Shown piece by piece: positions 24,017-35,509 of a DNA stretch of 64,000 nt. The DNA is from Isoperla grammatica (lineage: Eukaryota; Arthropoda; Insecta; Plecoptera; Perlodidae). The notes under the pieces were generated by a model. That model saw only the letters and a list, made by a program, of their open reading frames with translations. It was not told the origin of the DNA and ran no database searches. How positions within the stretch are numbered: position 1 is the stretch's first letter; every line of letters begins with the position of its first letter. The position numbers and the translations under genes are program-made. The stretch spans positions 4,392,350-4,456,349 of the forward strand of contig OX246744.1 of the NCBI GenBank assembly GCA_945910005.1, written 5' to 3'.

Positions 24017-24022
24017 AATAAA
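24017..24022 (+). terminator. poly(A) signal, secreted-peptide gene 2
   Basis: AATAAA lies 114 bp after the stop and is followed by a T/GT-rich element (TTTAATTGTTTTCCTTTGTC). Confidence 0.7.
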
Positions 24023-24039
24023 TATAACTTGATAGTTTA

Positions 24040-25000
24040 ATTGTTTTCCTTTGTCTTCAATCATTTAAATAATATTATGATCAATAAGTAGTTTTCTCAT
24101 GACTACCGAATTTCAATTCATATCAAATCGTCTACCTACCGGTTTATCTAGTTATGATCACCAACTCCAGACAAATGAATTCAAACGATGGACAAAAAAC
24201 AAGCTGTCAAATCATAAAATTATCCGACTTTAGAAAACAAACAATCAAAACGTTTACAAACTTTTACAAGACAACATTGTTTACCATCAATACAAAATTT
24301 TAACTGGTAAACAACTGTTACTGCCGTTACCAATTCTTTTTCATCATTATTTTTTTTCTTATTATATTAACTGCATTTTGTTTGTCCAAAGGTTCAATTT
24401 ATGTTTCCCTTTTGTTCTATTTAGGTTCGTTGTTCAATACCTTGCTTCCTAGATAACTTCACTAAACTTATCCCAATATTTTTGTGCCACAGATCTGATT
24501 TACTTTGCCATCAAGTTTACAAAAGTTAGCGGCTCAACTTCTAAAACATATCGCCCTGGGCATATTAACAATCATTTACTGGAGTGTGTGATATTTAATT
24601 CCCAAAGGACAAGCATGGGTAAAGCGACCCAGTTCACACACAACCCCGCGATTCCTGTTGGAAATTCCTTTGTGTATTTAATTTTCTACATTTGCAGCAG
24701 AGGTGAGTTAGGTTTACAAAGAGTGGCTTAACACTAATCCAGTAGGTTCTGTGTACAACATTTTAACAGCGTTGTATTATCTGTGGAGGTTTTAAAATAT
24801 GAATCAAAAGAAATGGTCGACGAACCATAAATGTTTATCTTACCCTTATGTCCAAGTATGCACGTATGATAGCACACATGTATATACCACTGAATTTCAG
24901 AGCAATACATATTTTATTTTCATGTTTTTATCTTTATTTTAGATACAATTTCTTATTCAATTTAAAGAATTTTTAAATCCATGACAAATATAAGTGTATT
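24040..25000. other. intergenic AT-rich DNA
   Basis: No supported gene. Short words shared with 2.6-2.8 kb (GACAAAAAACAAGCTGTCAA and TTTTGTTTGTCCA near the ends) indicate a diverged foldback repeat at about 24.17-24.40 kb. Confidence 0.45.
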
Positions 25001-25009
25001 GCGTTGTAG

Positions 25010-25249
25010 ATGTCCAACGTTATTGATGCAACAATTCAAGTTGATGGAATCCTGGTCAGAAAGCGATCGGTATGTGAAAATTGGGGCTCGCTGGTTCGCT
25101 ACGATAAGTTTTTTGTGACGCAAGCAACGAGTAGTAAAATTAAAAACGTAGTTTTGACCTGTTTACAAGACTTCTACACAGAAAGTGTCTGTAGGAAATA
25201 CTTTGAACAGGCTTCAGCTGAATATGAAAAAAGTCTCCAAATAATATAA
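25010..25249 (+). CDS. Possible small exon or ORF, unrecognised
   Basis: 79 codons starting ATGTCCAACG directly after a TTGCGTTGTAG acceptor-like site, so it could be an internal start or a 3' terminal exon. The translation is compositionally protein-like, unlike its surroundings: mixed charged residues, three Cys, and a DFYTESVCRKYFEQASAEYE C-terminal helix-like part. The stop TAA overlaps an AATAAA poly(A) signal at 25248, which would be an extremely short 3' end. No signal peptide and no recognised domain. No convincing upstream exon was found. Confidence 0.35.
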   Translation: MSNVIDATIQVDGILVRKRSVCENWGSLVRYDKFFVTQATSSKIKNVVLTCLQDFYTESVCRKYFEQASAEYEKSLQII

Positions 25250-25335
25250 TAAACTGTTTTTACTTTTCAAAATATCTCATGTAGTTTTCACTTCTCTTCT
25301 CCTAAGCAATGGTCGCCTAATACCTTCTTCATATA

Positions 25336-25493
25336 ACGGCCTCTAACAGAAGTTAGACTACTACTGCTAGTAAGAATTTAATGTGAACGTAGGTTACAGC
25401 TAGCAGAGCTCAATTCAACACTGCCTTATTATTTTCACGATTTCAGTTAACTTCTGTTAGCCTAACTTTTGTTAGTGGCCGTAGTGCGAGCAA
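25336..25493. mobile_element. foldback element
   Basis: ACGGCCTCTAACAGAAGTTAG on the left and TAACTTTTGTTAGTGGCCGT on the right are inverted, with a further AACTTCTGTTAG copy inside. Confidence 0.65.
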
Positions 25494-26082
25494 AACAAAT
25501 TTTTAAATGTAACTTTTGTACTATTAGCAATAGAGGCATGTAGGCCTAGACATCCACCTATTTAGTTTTAATCTAACAATAGCCTAGACCTAACATAAGG
25601 ATCTTTGGACTACACGGTGAAAACTGTTCTAAATAATATTTTGCATTATAATTAAACCTGTAAATGTATACATATTATGTGTCCTAAATAAAAAAATAGA
25701 AAAGGAATCATGACTTTCAAGGTTAAATCTGCCAGCTGCGAGACGGTATTTGCTAGTAGGTCTTATACCGCAACCCCATTCTAGTCCGACTCCATTCCGC
25801 CAGGATCGCACGTGTGTTTACACAGCCCTCTAACAACAAACACCCCGATCAAGTTACTCGGTCGCTCGAGAGATGGACCCGGCCATCTAGAGTAGTAATT
25901 AACTTTTACCGACTGTTTTCCTCACCTCGTAGACATTGTCTACTCAACGCCGCACGTGCCGCCCACTCGTTCACTCATTCACCGCCTACTGGAGTCGAGG
26001 TGGACGTGAGAGGGCGGTGGGTGATATGGAATGAATGAAGGTACGAATTATTGACTAAATAAGGCCTTCTTAAATTCGGTTT

Positions 26083-26360
26083 AAGGCGGGTTCACACAAA
26101 ATGACTAAGACTAACGATTAGCGTTTAAGACTAACGATTTAAGGTTTAACAGGGTTGAAGTATACGATTTATGTTTAAGCGTTAACAAACTTTTATAGTG
26201 ATTAGTGTTTAAGAACGAGTGATTAAGAAAGTTGATTTTCGATTGTTGGCATTGTTGAAATACATTTGGGGATGGATGTTTCCGAGTACGTTGTTTTCCC
26301 AAGGATTAATCACTCTATTGTTAGTCTTAGTCCATAGTCATTCTGTCTGAACGCGCCTTT
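26083..26360. mobile_element. MITE (family E)
   Basis: Inverted ends AAGGCGGGTTCACACAAAATG and CATTCTGTCTGAACGCGCCTT are followed inward by GACTAAGACTAACG / GTTAGTCTTAGTC. About 278 bp, non-coding. Confidence 0.75.
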
Positions 26361-26612
26361 ACACACTTGTTTAAGATTTAAGGTATAAGGTTTTATTTAC
26401 CAACTGTTTACTTAGGATCGCTAACATTGGCCGGATTAATAAAACGTCGCCTCTCATTGGCTGGGCTAAAGAATTTTTTTATAAGTGCTAACGTTTCTAT
26501 GGTTTCCTTAAATATTAAATCATAGGATAGTGTGTAAACGCCATGATGCTTTTGACATGATTTGATTTTGTTAAACCTTAAACCTTAAATCTTAAATACG
26601 TATGTAAACTGA
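26361..26612. mobile_element. MITE copy (family F)
   Basis: TTTAAGATTTAAGGTATAAGG on the left is mirrored by CCTTAAACCTTAAATCTTAA on the right. The interior GCCTCTCATTGGCTG and CACACTATCC-type subterminal words are shared with the copies at 4.74 and 41.40 kb. It abuts the family E MITE. Confidence 0.65.
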
Positions 26613-26785
26613 CCTTTAGATCCCAATCCGCACACTTCGTTATGCTCCGATTTAGTAAGCTCGGTTTGTTAACCATGGTCTCAACACGCATTATATTCAA
26701 AATGTATACGATAGTCGCCGTTTTTGTAGTTTTAAAAGTTGGTGATACAATCAGTGGTACCGGATACCACATCTATTTTGAGTGG

Positions 26786-26925
26786 CCAATACCTGCACAG
26801 GGACTGCTACCTTATCGTGGTGGGCAGGTTTGTGTGCTTTGATAATTCCATGGACGTATGCCGGCGGAAGCGTATGCTTCTGGTAGGGCCACCCTAGCCA
26901 GACTGGTCGAGGAGAAGTCAGACGA
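26786..26925 (-). repeat. Interspersed repeat (family L)
   Basis: On the minus strand it reads GGTGGCCCTACCAGAAGCATACGC, then a stretch ending CACCACGATAAGGTAGCAGT. Related copies are at 28622-28735 (plus) and 52388-52505 (plus). Frames such as VALPEAYAS recur in it but carry no recognisable domain. Confidence 0.7.
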
Positions 26926-27059
26926 AATCCAGTCCACAACCTCTTCCCTCCCTTTTCCTCCCCGTTTCCCTTTTCCACCCCGTCCTCCTTCATCCCCCTT
27001 TCATCCAAACAGCCCCATATTTCATCTTCATATATCACCCCCTCATTGTCTCGATTAGC

Positions 27060-28620
27060 CTCGTTGCAAAAATATGAGACGTTAAGCCCAAAAAGCAATC
27101 TCTTGAGTGGCCAATAGATGAATAGGCAATTAACTTGGTACCATTGGATTCAGTATGAGAATACGGGTACGCTGGGGTAACATTACCCCTAACCAAGAGA
27201 GAGGAATGGTGTTTGACAAGACCACAGTCTCAGGTCAGTCTGTCTTGGCCACAGCTTGCTTTACACCGCGATAACACTATCAAGCTCATATGACGTCATC
27301 GGTTAACACACTCCAGCTGGCAGTGATCCCCTCGCTTTGTGGCCACTGATGCGGACACACTATGACCGGCATACGACATCAAAGACACGCTGAGCCTTTG
27401 ACGAGGTGGAGTTAGTTAGAATGAAAAATTAAAAAACTCCTTCCGGAGTAATTTTTCTCGGTTAATTTATATATTCGACATCTACCTCTGGGCCGAGCGC
27501 GGTTTTAACCTTTATGCATATTTTTATTGAAAGAGAAAATAAAATTAGATTTTAATTGAGAAGTATATTAAATACAGGGGATCTTTTCACATCTTAAATG
27601 CAAATTAGTTTTGCTAGATTGGAAGATAATATTTATTTTTCAATTTAAACAAATCACAATGCTAGTACGATTGTTATTGGAAGCAGTGAATTGTTAAAAT
27701 ATGTGTTACATTTAAAAAAAAATAATATGTAATAATATGATGACAATTGTTAAGGTATTTCTGAAAAAGAGATCGTTGAAATACACGTGAGAAAGAAATC
27801 ATTTCTCAAATCTCGCTTTTGTAAAAAGTGTTCGTATGATAAGTGGACACAACACAGTGGATAAGTAACATCGAACTTTCAAACTTTTCGATTGGAACAA
27901 GTTTTAAAACGTTGTTAGTAATTATAGTTTAAATATAATTTTAGCGAAAGATTTTCGAACTATTCAAAACCTTTCGAAACGAATTCATAGCTTAAAGTTC
28001 GCATTCTATATTCCAGAACTTGATCAGAGATAAAAACTCCGTAATCCATCATTAATTGGATAGATAAGACAACAGATTAATAATTGTGATCAGAAAGTCA
28101 TAACTTATATTAAACTAATTGTTATTTTAATTATTAATCAAAAGATTGTGTGATAAAATGCAGTAAACCCCTTTTCAAGATTTAATATATATTTCGTTAT
28201 TTATTATCTGAGGGATAAGAATGGAGTTGGCCAAACTTAAATATGTAAGTAAATACAAACATTCATGATGTGTCAGTATTCACATAAAAATTGGCGAAAT
28301 TATCGTGAAAAGTAATAATAATAACGAAGTATAATACGTTAAAGTTTTAATGATTTAAATATTACGGAATTTACGAAATATAGTTATATAGTATAGTCAC
28401 TCTACTTTTATTACTAATTCAATACATGGTGAATATTGGACACAAGGATCCACGTTTACATTAAGGTATTATTTTTATTGTATTTTGTCCATTTTTCCTT
28501 TTTTTTATGTGTTCTTTTAATTATCAAGTTCATCAACTTCAACTCTTAGAGACAATGTTAGTAATTTTCGCGATCGTGAATATGCGTAACCGCGTAAAGG
28601 GGAGGGAAAGGGAGAGCATT
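27060..28620. other. AT-rich non-coding stretch
   Basis: No gene or clear repeat family. A CRE octamer lies at 27291. Confidence 0.5.
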
Positions 28621-28621
28621 T

Positions 28622-28735
28622 GGCTTCTTGCCCTCGACCTGTCCGGCTAGGATGGCCCTACCAGAAGCATACGCTTCCACCGACATAGCTTTCGTGATCG
28701 ACAAATCACGCAAGCCAGCTTATCACGATGTTGAT
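28622..28735 (+). repeat. Interspersed repeat (family L)
   Basis: Shares CGACCTGTCCGGCTAGGATG, ACCAGAAGCATACGCTTCC and CCAGCTTATCACGATGT with the copies at 26.8 and 52.4 kb. Confidence 0.7.
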
Positions 28736-28979
28736 AGAAAAATTAAAGAAAGGGGGTCTTTCCCTTTGCTAACCGACGCTTTCATTTTACCTTTCACAAC
28801 AAGAAATCTTGCCTTTCATGAATTATGCATAACATTCAACATGGCAAACACTTATTTTTCGAATTTTTTTTTCAAAGACTTACCCGAGCCCTCAACTCCA
28901 AATTCGCACTTGTTAAATAAAATAAAGCTCTATTTTGCCTATTCTTTATTGAAAATAAAATAATTAGTTAAATAAAACA

Positions 28980-31950
28980 ACTCTTGAGTCTACCTACTCA
29001 CTCCAAGTTATCTCAATAAAGAAAGTCAAAAGAAAGATAAAAGAGCAATATTTAAGATGTTTGGACAGCGATTTGCGCGCGCGAAAGAAAGAATTATTAT
29101 GAACTTTAAAAGAAGCGGAGATGACGAATAAATTTCTCTCAAAACAGACGGCTGGAGTTAGTGCGGGGGGTGGGGGGGGGGGGGAGGGGGGTATTTAAAA
29201 GGATAATTCTCGTCCTATGATTGGCTTGTTTGGAGTTAATCATTTGGAGACTCGGAATAAGCGACGAGAGGGTTAAATTGTTTTCCGAAAAATTAATCAG
29301 ATCAATAAAACTGTAGGGCAATATTAACTGATTCCATATTCCATATTTGCTTTAACTTTACACATACAAAGGTCACGTTAATGAATCAATACAACTTTCT
29401 ATATCGTGTGTGTCGTTGAAATCGCTTAAAATACGTTTAGATAAGTTTAAATAGTGAAAGTTTAGCATATTTTTCTTTACCAGATATTTCTTATCGAAAC
29501 GTTTACATCTTTGTTAAAAAGATAAAGAACAAAGTTTGTTTTTTAATTCCGAAAATACGTTTGTTAACGTGTTGCTTAAAGCCAAGTTATAATACTTAAA
29601 ACAATATTTTATAATACAAACTGACGCTACACCTGTCGTGATTGTCAATTAGTTTCAATCAGAATGTACTATCTAAAATTATAGATAATTGGAACAAGAT
29701 CAGTCCACTCTTCATTTTTAGATTTGAATTACGTCTGCTGCATGAAATAAGTGACTTTGGAAGCCTACCCCTCCCTCAAATTTCTCCACCTCATGAACTG
29801 ATGCGGTTTGGTTTTTCTGCGAGTATCTTTCTTTCTAACCTCCCAGAGTTTCAGAGCCGTGGTCAGATTGGCTAATTTAATAGCCGATAAACTTGCAGCC
29901 GTGATATAATCCCGAAACACTGAGGATACAACTTTTTATACTTCCACTATAATCACCGACATACAAACTTTATCGCAGCGAAGGTTCAAAATTTGGCCAC
30001 TAGAGACTGAAAGTTGTATCCTGCGATGGAGCCTAGCACGGAACACAACAACATTATGAATAGATGGTCAGAAACCGTCGATGATAAACTCTTTAGTAGC
30101 CAGTCATGTAAATTATAAATTTATTGAACACGAACCAAGAGAGAAAATTTGATTTTCATATTTCTATAGTAAATTTTAACTTTTTGTTAGGAATGCGATA
30201 ATACGTGCATGATAAATTTTATTCAAACACCGTGAATAAGCCTAATTTAGAATTTAAAAAGTAAACATAAGCAATAAAACAATTAAAAATTACGACACAT
30301 ACCAATTTTATTTAAAAAAACACGCTGAATTTTAAAGAACTAAGAATTAATGTGTTCTAACACAACAGCCTTCAATTGTTTCCCCATGGCAACGTCAAAG
30401 TTTGATCACAAATGTGGCCGCCACGCGCAAAGATGTGACGTACGTGCAACCTATGAATTCTGAAAAAGGTTGTCGTTCAAAATTACAATACCTCTAACAT
30501 AACACGTTTGAATTAAGGCAGAATTCGTAAACAAATTACAAAATAGGGCCCCTTTTCGCTTATCCCTGCGCCAACTGAGAATGCATAACGCACACACGTC
30601 CTATATCTGTATAGTTTGATACGTTGTGCAGTCTGTGGCTTGACTTTTAATTGGGTCCATGTCTGAGAGTGACGCTTATTGTGATAGACACTTGATAGAT
30701 ACTGACAGACGCTGGCTTCGTTACCCCACGTGCTGCGCGTGGCAGGTGTTGCCGTGACGCGTGACGCGTGACGCGTGACGCGTGAGTCCTGGCAGATGAT
30801 GCCACGAGACGGAGTTGCTGACAACCCACGGATAACTACTTGTGTCGTGTTGTAATTAGTTGAAATTTAAATTACTAAATATTTGTGGAATACTTTTGCG
30901 TTGTTTTGACAAAAGTTTAATGCTGAGATATGACGTTAATTTTAGATTTGCTACGAAAAAACCTGGCGTCTGATAGGAGACGCAGAAGTAGTTAATTTAA
31001 AACGTTGATGCTGTACTTATACTAGTTTAATAGTAACTATTAGATAGTACATTATTTGGACTCACCATTCCTCACTATTTCCCATGATATGAAAATACGA
31101 AAACACCAATTGTCCTATTTAAATTTTACTTATTTCTTTCTTTAATAAACACATTTAGGTGTAGATAATATGTTCCTAATTTTAATTTATATCATTTACA
31201 ATTAAATTGGAGGAAAACATCATAAATTCATGCGGCTAAGCTTAAATAGTGCTCTGATGAAAAACAAAATTAGTATTGTTATACATTAATGGAGAGTTGT
31301 ACAACAAACGACTACCCTGCAGAGCTTCGAGCGTTCCGGCTACTGAGCTCTGCCCTCTAGAAGTCACCGAAAACCTCTCTAGAAGCCAGTGTCCTAATTA
31401 TTATTGGAAAAATATCCATCGATTTCAAAGAAATCAAGTATCTTTTCCAAAGACTTCGAAATTCGCGTTTTTGAAAGTTGTATGGTATCCAATATTCAGT
31501 GACCGTTGGCCGGACCACTCGCAACGCTCTCTGTGCACTTGTTACGCCTCCCCATATGACGCTGTAATTTCTGACGCAAGGGATTCCCAATCACACAAAA
31601 GTCATGTCGAAACGGTAATTTTCAATTAAACACTTGTTGCAGGTGACGTCGGTACAGAATAGAAGTGTTTCGTTGTTACCGACCGTGTTTTGTCTACGTA
31701 CACAAACACTTGTTGGCAAAGAGCTCAGTAAACAGAGACCAACCACCGACAATGTCGCTTTCACAGATAACGATATTGGCTCCCGAGTTTACACAGTTTA
31801 CACAACCACAATCCCACGAAGAGAAGAAACATTTCACGTGCACTTAGTGCTGCAGCACTCAGGAGTTTTTTCGGGGGTGTGGGGAGGGGGAGGGGGGGGA
31901 GTCAATTTCGAGTGTTTTAGTTGGTAATACTTCGTTACGTTCATTGATTG
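28980..31950. other. Non-coding stretch with low-complexity tracts
   Basis: Contains a poly-G tract (about 29164-29191), a four-copy TGACGCG heptamer (30755-30783) and a diverged repeat at about 30.26-30.45 kb. The latter matches 22.97-23.11 kb (AATTTTAAAGAACT, GTGTTCTA, CACAACAG, CAACGTCAAAGTT). A 117-codon frame at 31276-31629 has no supporting signals and was not called. Confidence 0.5.
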
Positions 31951-32069
31951 ATTCAACCCCTCTCCACTTCCCCTACTCCCCCTAACTCTTCTCTGAATCT
32001 CTCACATGTTGTTTGATTTCTGTGAACCAGTGTGCAAACACCGGAAGAAAGAAAGTGGTGCAAATATAA

Positions 32070-32092
32070 TAGGGAGTATTCACGTGATGTCA
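32070..32092 (+). mobile_element. MITE family B terminal fragment
   Basis: AATAGGGAGTATTCACGTGATGTCACAC matches the left terminus of the element at 2.1 kb, but with GATGTC for GACGTC. It runs directly into the adjacent ACACGC microsatellite. Confidence 0.65.
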
Positions 32093-32298
32093 CACGCACA
32101 CGCACACGCACACGCACACGCACACGCACACGCACACGCACACGCACACGCACACGCACACGCACACGCACACGCACACGCACACGCACACGCACACGCA
32201 CACGCACACGCACACGCACACGCACACGCACACGCACACGCACACGCACACGCACACGCACACGCACACGCACACGCACACGCACACGCACACGCACA
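32092..32298. repeat. (CACACG)n microsatellite
   Basis: About 34 perfect hexamer units. The HAHA, RTRT and CVCV open frames in six readings are artefacts. Confidence 0.98.
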
Positions 32299-32867
32299 TA
32301 TACTAAGTTTCTGATGCAAGTGTTAATTTATAAGTATTCATAAGTATTTGTATGTTCTTTGTGTCGTTTGTTTAATCTATTTCATTTGCGCTTGTGGAAT
32401 GTACATTCTGTTGCAAATAAAGGCTTAATAATAATAATAATAATAATAATATTGGAGAGCAAATGTGTGTTGCAATTTGAGCTGTCAATAAAGAGCGAAT
32501 ATGGTTACAACGAAACGTATATCATCAAAAAATATATAGAAAATAATACTATTTTTATCTTTGTAGTTCACAAAACCAGTGACGGAGAAAAAAGGTTGTT
32601 CTTTATGTTGTCTTTGAGTAGTATAACAAACTATAATGTTAGAGGTCAGTAAAATTAAAAAAAAAAAAAACGCACTCTGAAATATGTTAACAATGAAAGA
32701 ATTACCAGTCGAAAGTAACAAACATGTAACTTTGTGAGACGATTTGGACTCCATGCGCAATCGTTAAAAAGTTTCAGATGGTGTTTTTTTTTTAAATTCA
32801 ATTGTTCTCTTAGAAAGCAACATAAAAAAACTCTAATCTTATCTTGTCTTGATCACTCGTTTTGTGG

Positions 32868-33132
32868 TTGCCGATAGAAGTGGCTCAGCGGTAAGACGCG
32901 AGACTCATATTCGGGAGGTCACCGGTTTGATTCCGGCCACCGGGAATCCTGACTGAAGGTTTATTTCGAGGTTTTCGCCAAACGTAAACGCGAATCCTGG
33001 GATTGAGTCTTACTACCAGTCCTCTGACATTCCTTCCCAATTATCCAAAATACCTAGTTAGTCACCTGAAAGAGGGGCACGGTAAAGCTGGTGTACACCC
33101 TATAACAGGGATTCCTACGAAACATTATTATT
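32868..33132 (+). mobile_element. tRNA-derived SINE, full length
   Basis: The head has an A box TGGCTCAGCGGT (32881-32892) and a B box GGTTTGATTCC (32924-32934), 31 bp apart as in pol III promoters. A body of about 200 bp follows, ending AACAGGGATTCCTACGAAAC then ATTATTATT. Minus-strand relatives are at 39.24-39.52 and 47.24-47.47 kb. The short trinucleotide tail is typical of SINE 3' ends. Confidence 0.85.
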
Positions 33133-33865
33133 TTGTAGCTTACAATTACAAACATTAGCATTTTGGTACATAATTCGCAGATGAAATTCGTTTCAAAATA
33201 CTTACATTTTAGCGGTTAATATTTTGTTTTTTGTTAACAGCACAAAATGTAACCTCTCATTTTCCTCTCCTTATGATGTCGTTGTGAATGATGTCAAGCG
33301 AGGATTTTAATGGTCACCACAGACGTTAGAGATTCACTTGAGCTTGCTAAGTGGTTTACAGAAGTTATAGCTACAAACAGAGTTCAGACCGACAGATTGT
33401 TTGCATAATATGAATTTAATTACCCTGTGTAAAGGGGACAATAGCTAATACACCAGAGCTCACTGTATTAAAGCGGTCTTCTGTACTAGATAAATAAACA
33501 ATATAAACAAATAGGTTTGTGTTTATACTCACTTAGTTGTAAGGACTGGTTGGTGACATTCATACAGTTTTTATTTTGTTTTATTGTGTTATATTTATTA
33601 AATATTATTTGAAACCCCGCTACAAAAGTTTTCCCTTCAAAAGGTCATGGTGTGTCTGATAAGGTTTGAAGTTTTGAAATTTTGCCTTTCTTCGACTTTT
33701 ATCGCAAAACAGGGTATTAGGTTGGCCTTAGGTCATATCTGAGTAAACATTACTGCTTATGAATGAATTTACTACTCACCACTTTTCTTTTCTCGGTCAA
33801 ACAATTTTCGCAAACAAAAAATCGACGTATACATTGTTGTCTATTTTGAAAGACTGATAAAAAAA

Positions 33866-34102
33866 GACTGAGTTTTCGTGCGGGACTTTTTAAAGTGAAT
33901 AAACCAACGCGGTAGGCTCCGAACACCATCGACGAGTGAGCGATAACAAACAAAGATCTATATTATTTCAAATATGAAACACATGAATCAGTGATTGAAC
34001 AGTGCGAACACCTGCGGACAAATGCCAGAATCAACAGACCGATTCAGAAAAACTTTGAATTTATTGAGTGCTTCGTTGCTAGGACGGCTCCAAAGTCACC
34101 GT
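33866..34102 (-). mobile_element. R1 repeat
   Basis: From TTTTCGTGCGGGACTTTTTAAAG to GGACGGCTCCAAAGTCACC. The terminal GAGTGGGTAGACTC part is missing, and there is a small deletion in the GATAACAAACAAAG region. Confidence 0.8.
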
Positions 34103-34447
34103 TTATACTTATTCCTAAGACAAGAAGTGATGGAACCCGTCATAAACACAGGACGAAGCCTAAAAATTCATCACTACTCGCTCATCCAGAACGTGGCTAT
34201 TTCCCCGGCTCTATGGCGGCTCAAATCACAACCGGACTCGTATTAAGAGAGGCTCTTTGTGTTAGTGACCGTTGCCGCCGCGGGAGGCGCCACAATAACA
34301 CGACCCATTCATCCCTTGCGGCGTGGCCTTGAGCTTTCTATCTCGCCCGTTGACCGCTCGACCCCGTATGTGACGTCACAGCGGATATTTTAGATGCCTA
34401 AGGCCCGGTATTATGAACCTCGGATACATATTATATAGTTAACTGTT

Positions 34448-34596
34448 AGGTTGGAATTCATAGTCGGCCCCTACACCTAGGGGCACCCATTGTTGCTATG
34501 GATTTGTTTTGTTTATGGGAAATAACATGCAAACAATTGTTACCTTGGAAACAATGGGCGCCCCTAGGTGTAGGGGCCGACTATGAATTCCAACCT
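34448..34596. mobile_element. foldback element with near-perfect 47-bp arms
   Basis: Left arm 34448-34494 (GGTTGGAATTCATAGTCGGC then CCCTACACCTAGGGGC) and right arm 34550-34596 are almost exact reverse complements, differing by about one base. The centre has a second, weaker stem (TTGCTATGGAT and the TTACCTTGGAAAC region). Confidence 0.85.
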
Positions 34597-34666
34597 TAGT
34601 ATGGTTACCTGGCAACAACAAGCGACTCTAGAAGTAGGGGAGTCTATGAATATGGACCCAAGAAAT

Positions 34667-35225
34667 GATACATTCGTCGAGGTTTCCTAGATCATTTCAA
34701 AAATGATACATTCGCCGAAGTTTTCTCGATAATTTCGAAAATGATAATATTCGTCGAGGTTCCCTAGATCATTTTGAAAATGATATATTCGTCGAAGTTT
34801 CCTAGATCATTTCGAAAATGAAATATTTGTCGATATTTCCTAGATCATTTGGAAAACGATATATTCTGCAAAGTTTCCTAAATCATTTCAAAAACAATAT
34901 ATTCGTGGAAGTTCCTAGATCATTTCGATAATGATATATTCGTCAAAGTTCCCTAGACCATTTCGATAATGATATATTCTTCAAAGTTCCCTAGATCACT
35001 TTGGTAATGATACATTCGTCGAAATTTCCTAATCATTTCGAAAACGATATATTCTTCGAAGTTGCCTAAATCATTTAAAATATACATTCGTCTAGATTTC
35101 CCACATCATTTTAAAAATTATATATTCTTCGAAGTTTTCTAAATCATTTCAATGATAAATTGGTCGAGGTTCCCTAGATCATTTCGAAAATATGTATTCG
35201 TCCAAGTTTTCTAGATCATTTCGTC
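34667..35225. repeat. 38-bp minisatellite upstream of the orcokinin-like promoter
   Basis: About 15 diverged units with consensus GATATATTCGTCGAAGTT then TCCTAGATCATTTCGAAAAT. Units vary from 33 to 39 bp. The array stops about 90 bp before the TATA box at 35316. Its palindromic TTTCGAAA and TCGTCGA words recur every 38 bp. The divergence between units indicates an old array. Confidence 0.9.
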
Positions 35226-35299
35226 GCTAATTCCCTCCTACGATTGCGCATCTCGTGGGCTGTGCGCTGCGAGTGATCACCGCACGCACGCAACAGCGT

Positions 35300-35350
35300 C
35301 ACGTGACCCCGCGGGTATAAAGCGGCGCACAGCAGCGCACAGTGGTTCAC
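35300..35350 (+). promoter_or_regulatory. Core promoter of the orcokinin-like gene
   Basis: E-box CACGTG at 35300-35305, TATAAA at 35316-35321 (GCGGGTATAAAGCGG) and an initiator TTCACT (A at 35349) spaced 33 bp from the TATA start. The surrounding 35.23-35.35 kb is strikingly GC/CpG-rich for this AT-rich window. The leader to ATG at 35426 is about 77 nt and very rich in CT. Confidence 0.75.
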
Positions 35351-35425
35351 TAACAGGTGGCCACTGCAGCTCTCGAGACTTCCCTCTCTCTCTCACTGCC
35401 GCTCTCTGTCGCTCTCGCTACAGAC

Positions 35426-35509
35426 ATGTGCAGCTCTTACACCAGGCTAGGGGGTGTGCTGATAGGGCTGGGGCTGTTGCTGACGGCAACCTATGGTGTT
35501 CCCGTACCG
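35426..35509 (+). CDS. Orcokinin: Orcokinin-like precursor, exon 1 (signal peptide)
   Basis: 28 codons from ATG to a consensus phase-0 donor (CCG|GTAAGT). It encodes MCSSYTRLGG, a hydrophobic core VLIGLGLLLTATYG and then VPVP, a signal peptide probably cut after TYG. I start at this ATG because the upstream in-frame extension has no ATG and the leader follows a TATA/initiator pair. A CTCTCGCTACAG just before it could act as an acceptor, so a 5' leader intron is not excluded. The next exon is 17.4 kb away; linking them rests on strand, phase and the fact that exon 2 needs an upstream signal-peptide exon. Confidence 0.7.

Noticed and set aside
26751..27098. 115-codon minus-strand ORF
   Set aside because: Largely inside the dispersed family L repeat and a polypyrimidine region; no recognisable protein.
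31276..31629. 117-codon plus-strand ORF
   Set aside because: No splice, promoter or domain support; treated as chance in a repeat-rich region.
31953..32343. Open frames of HAHA, RTRT, CVCV and CACA type
   Set aside because: Artefacts of the CACACG microsatellite.
32876..32950. Intact tRNA gene
   Set aside because: A and B boxes are present but the stems are not convincingly paired and the unit continues into a dispersed SINE body found in other copies.
35357..35425. N-terminal extension of the orcokinin-like exon 1 (ATAALETSLSLSLPLS...)
   Set aside because: It has no ATG; it is the CT-rich 5' leader. The ATG at 35426 begins a normal signal peptide.
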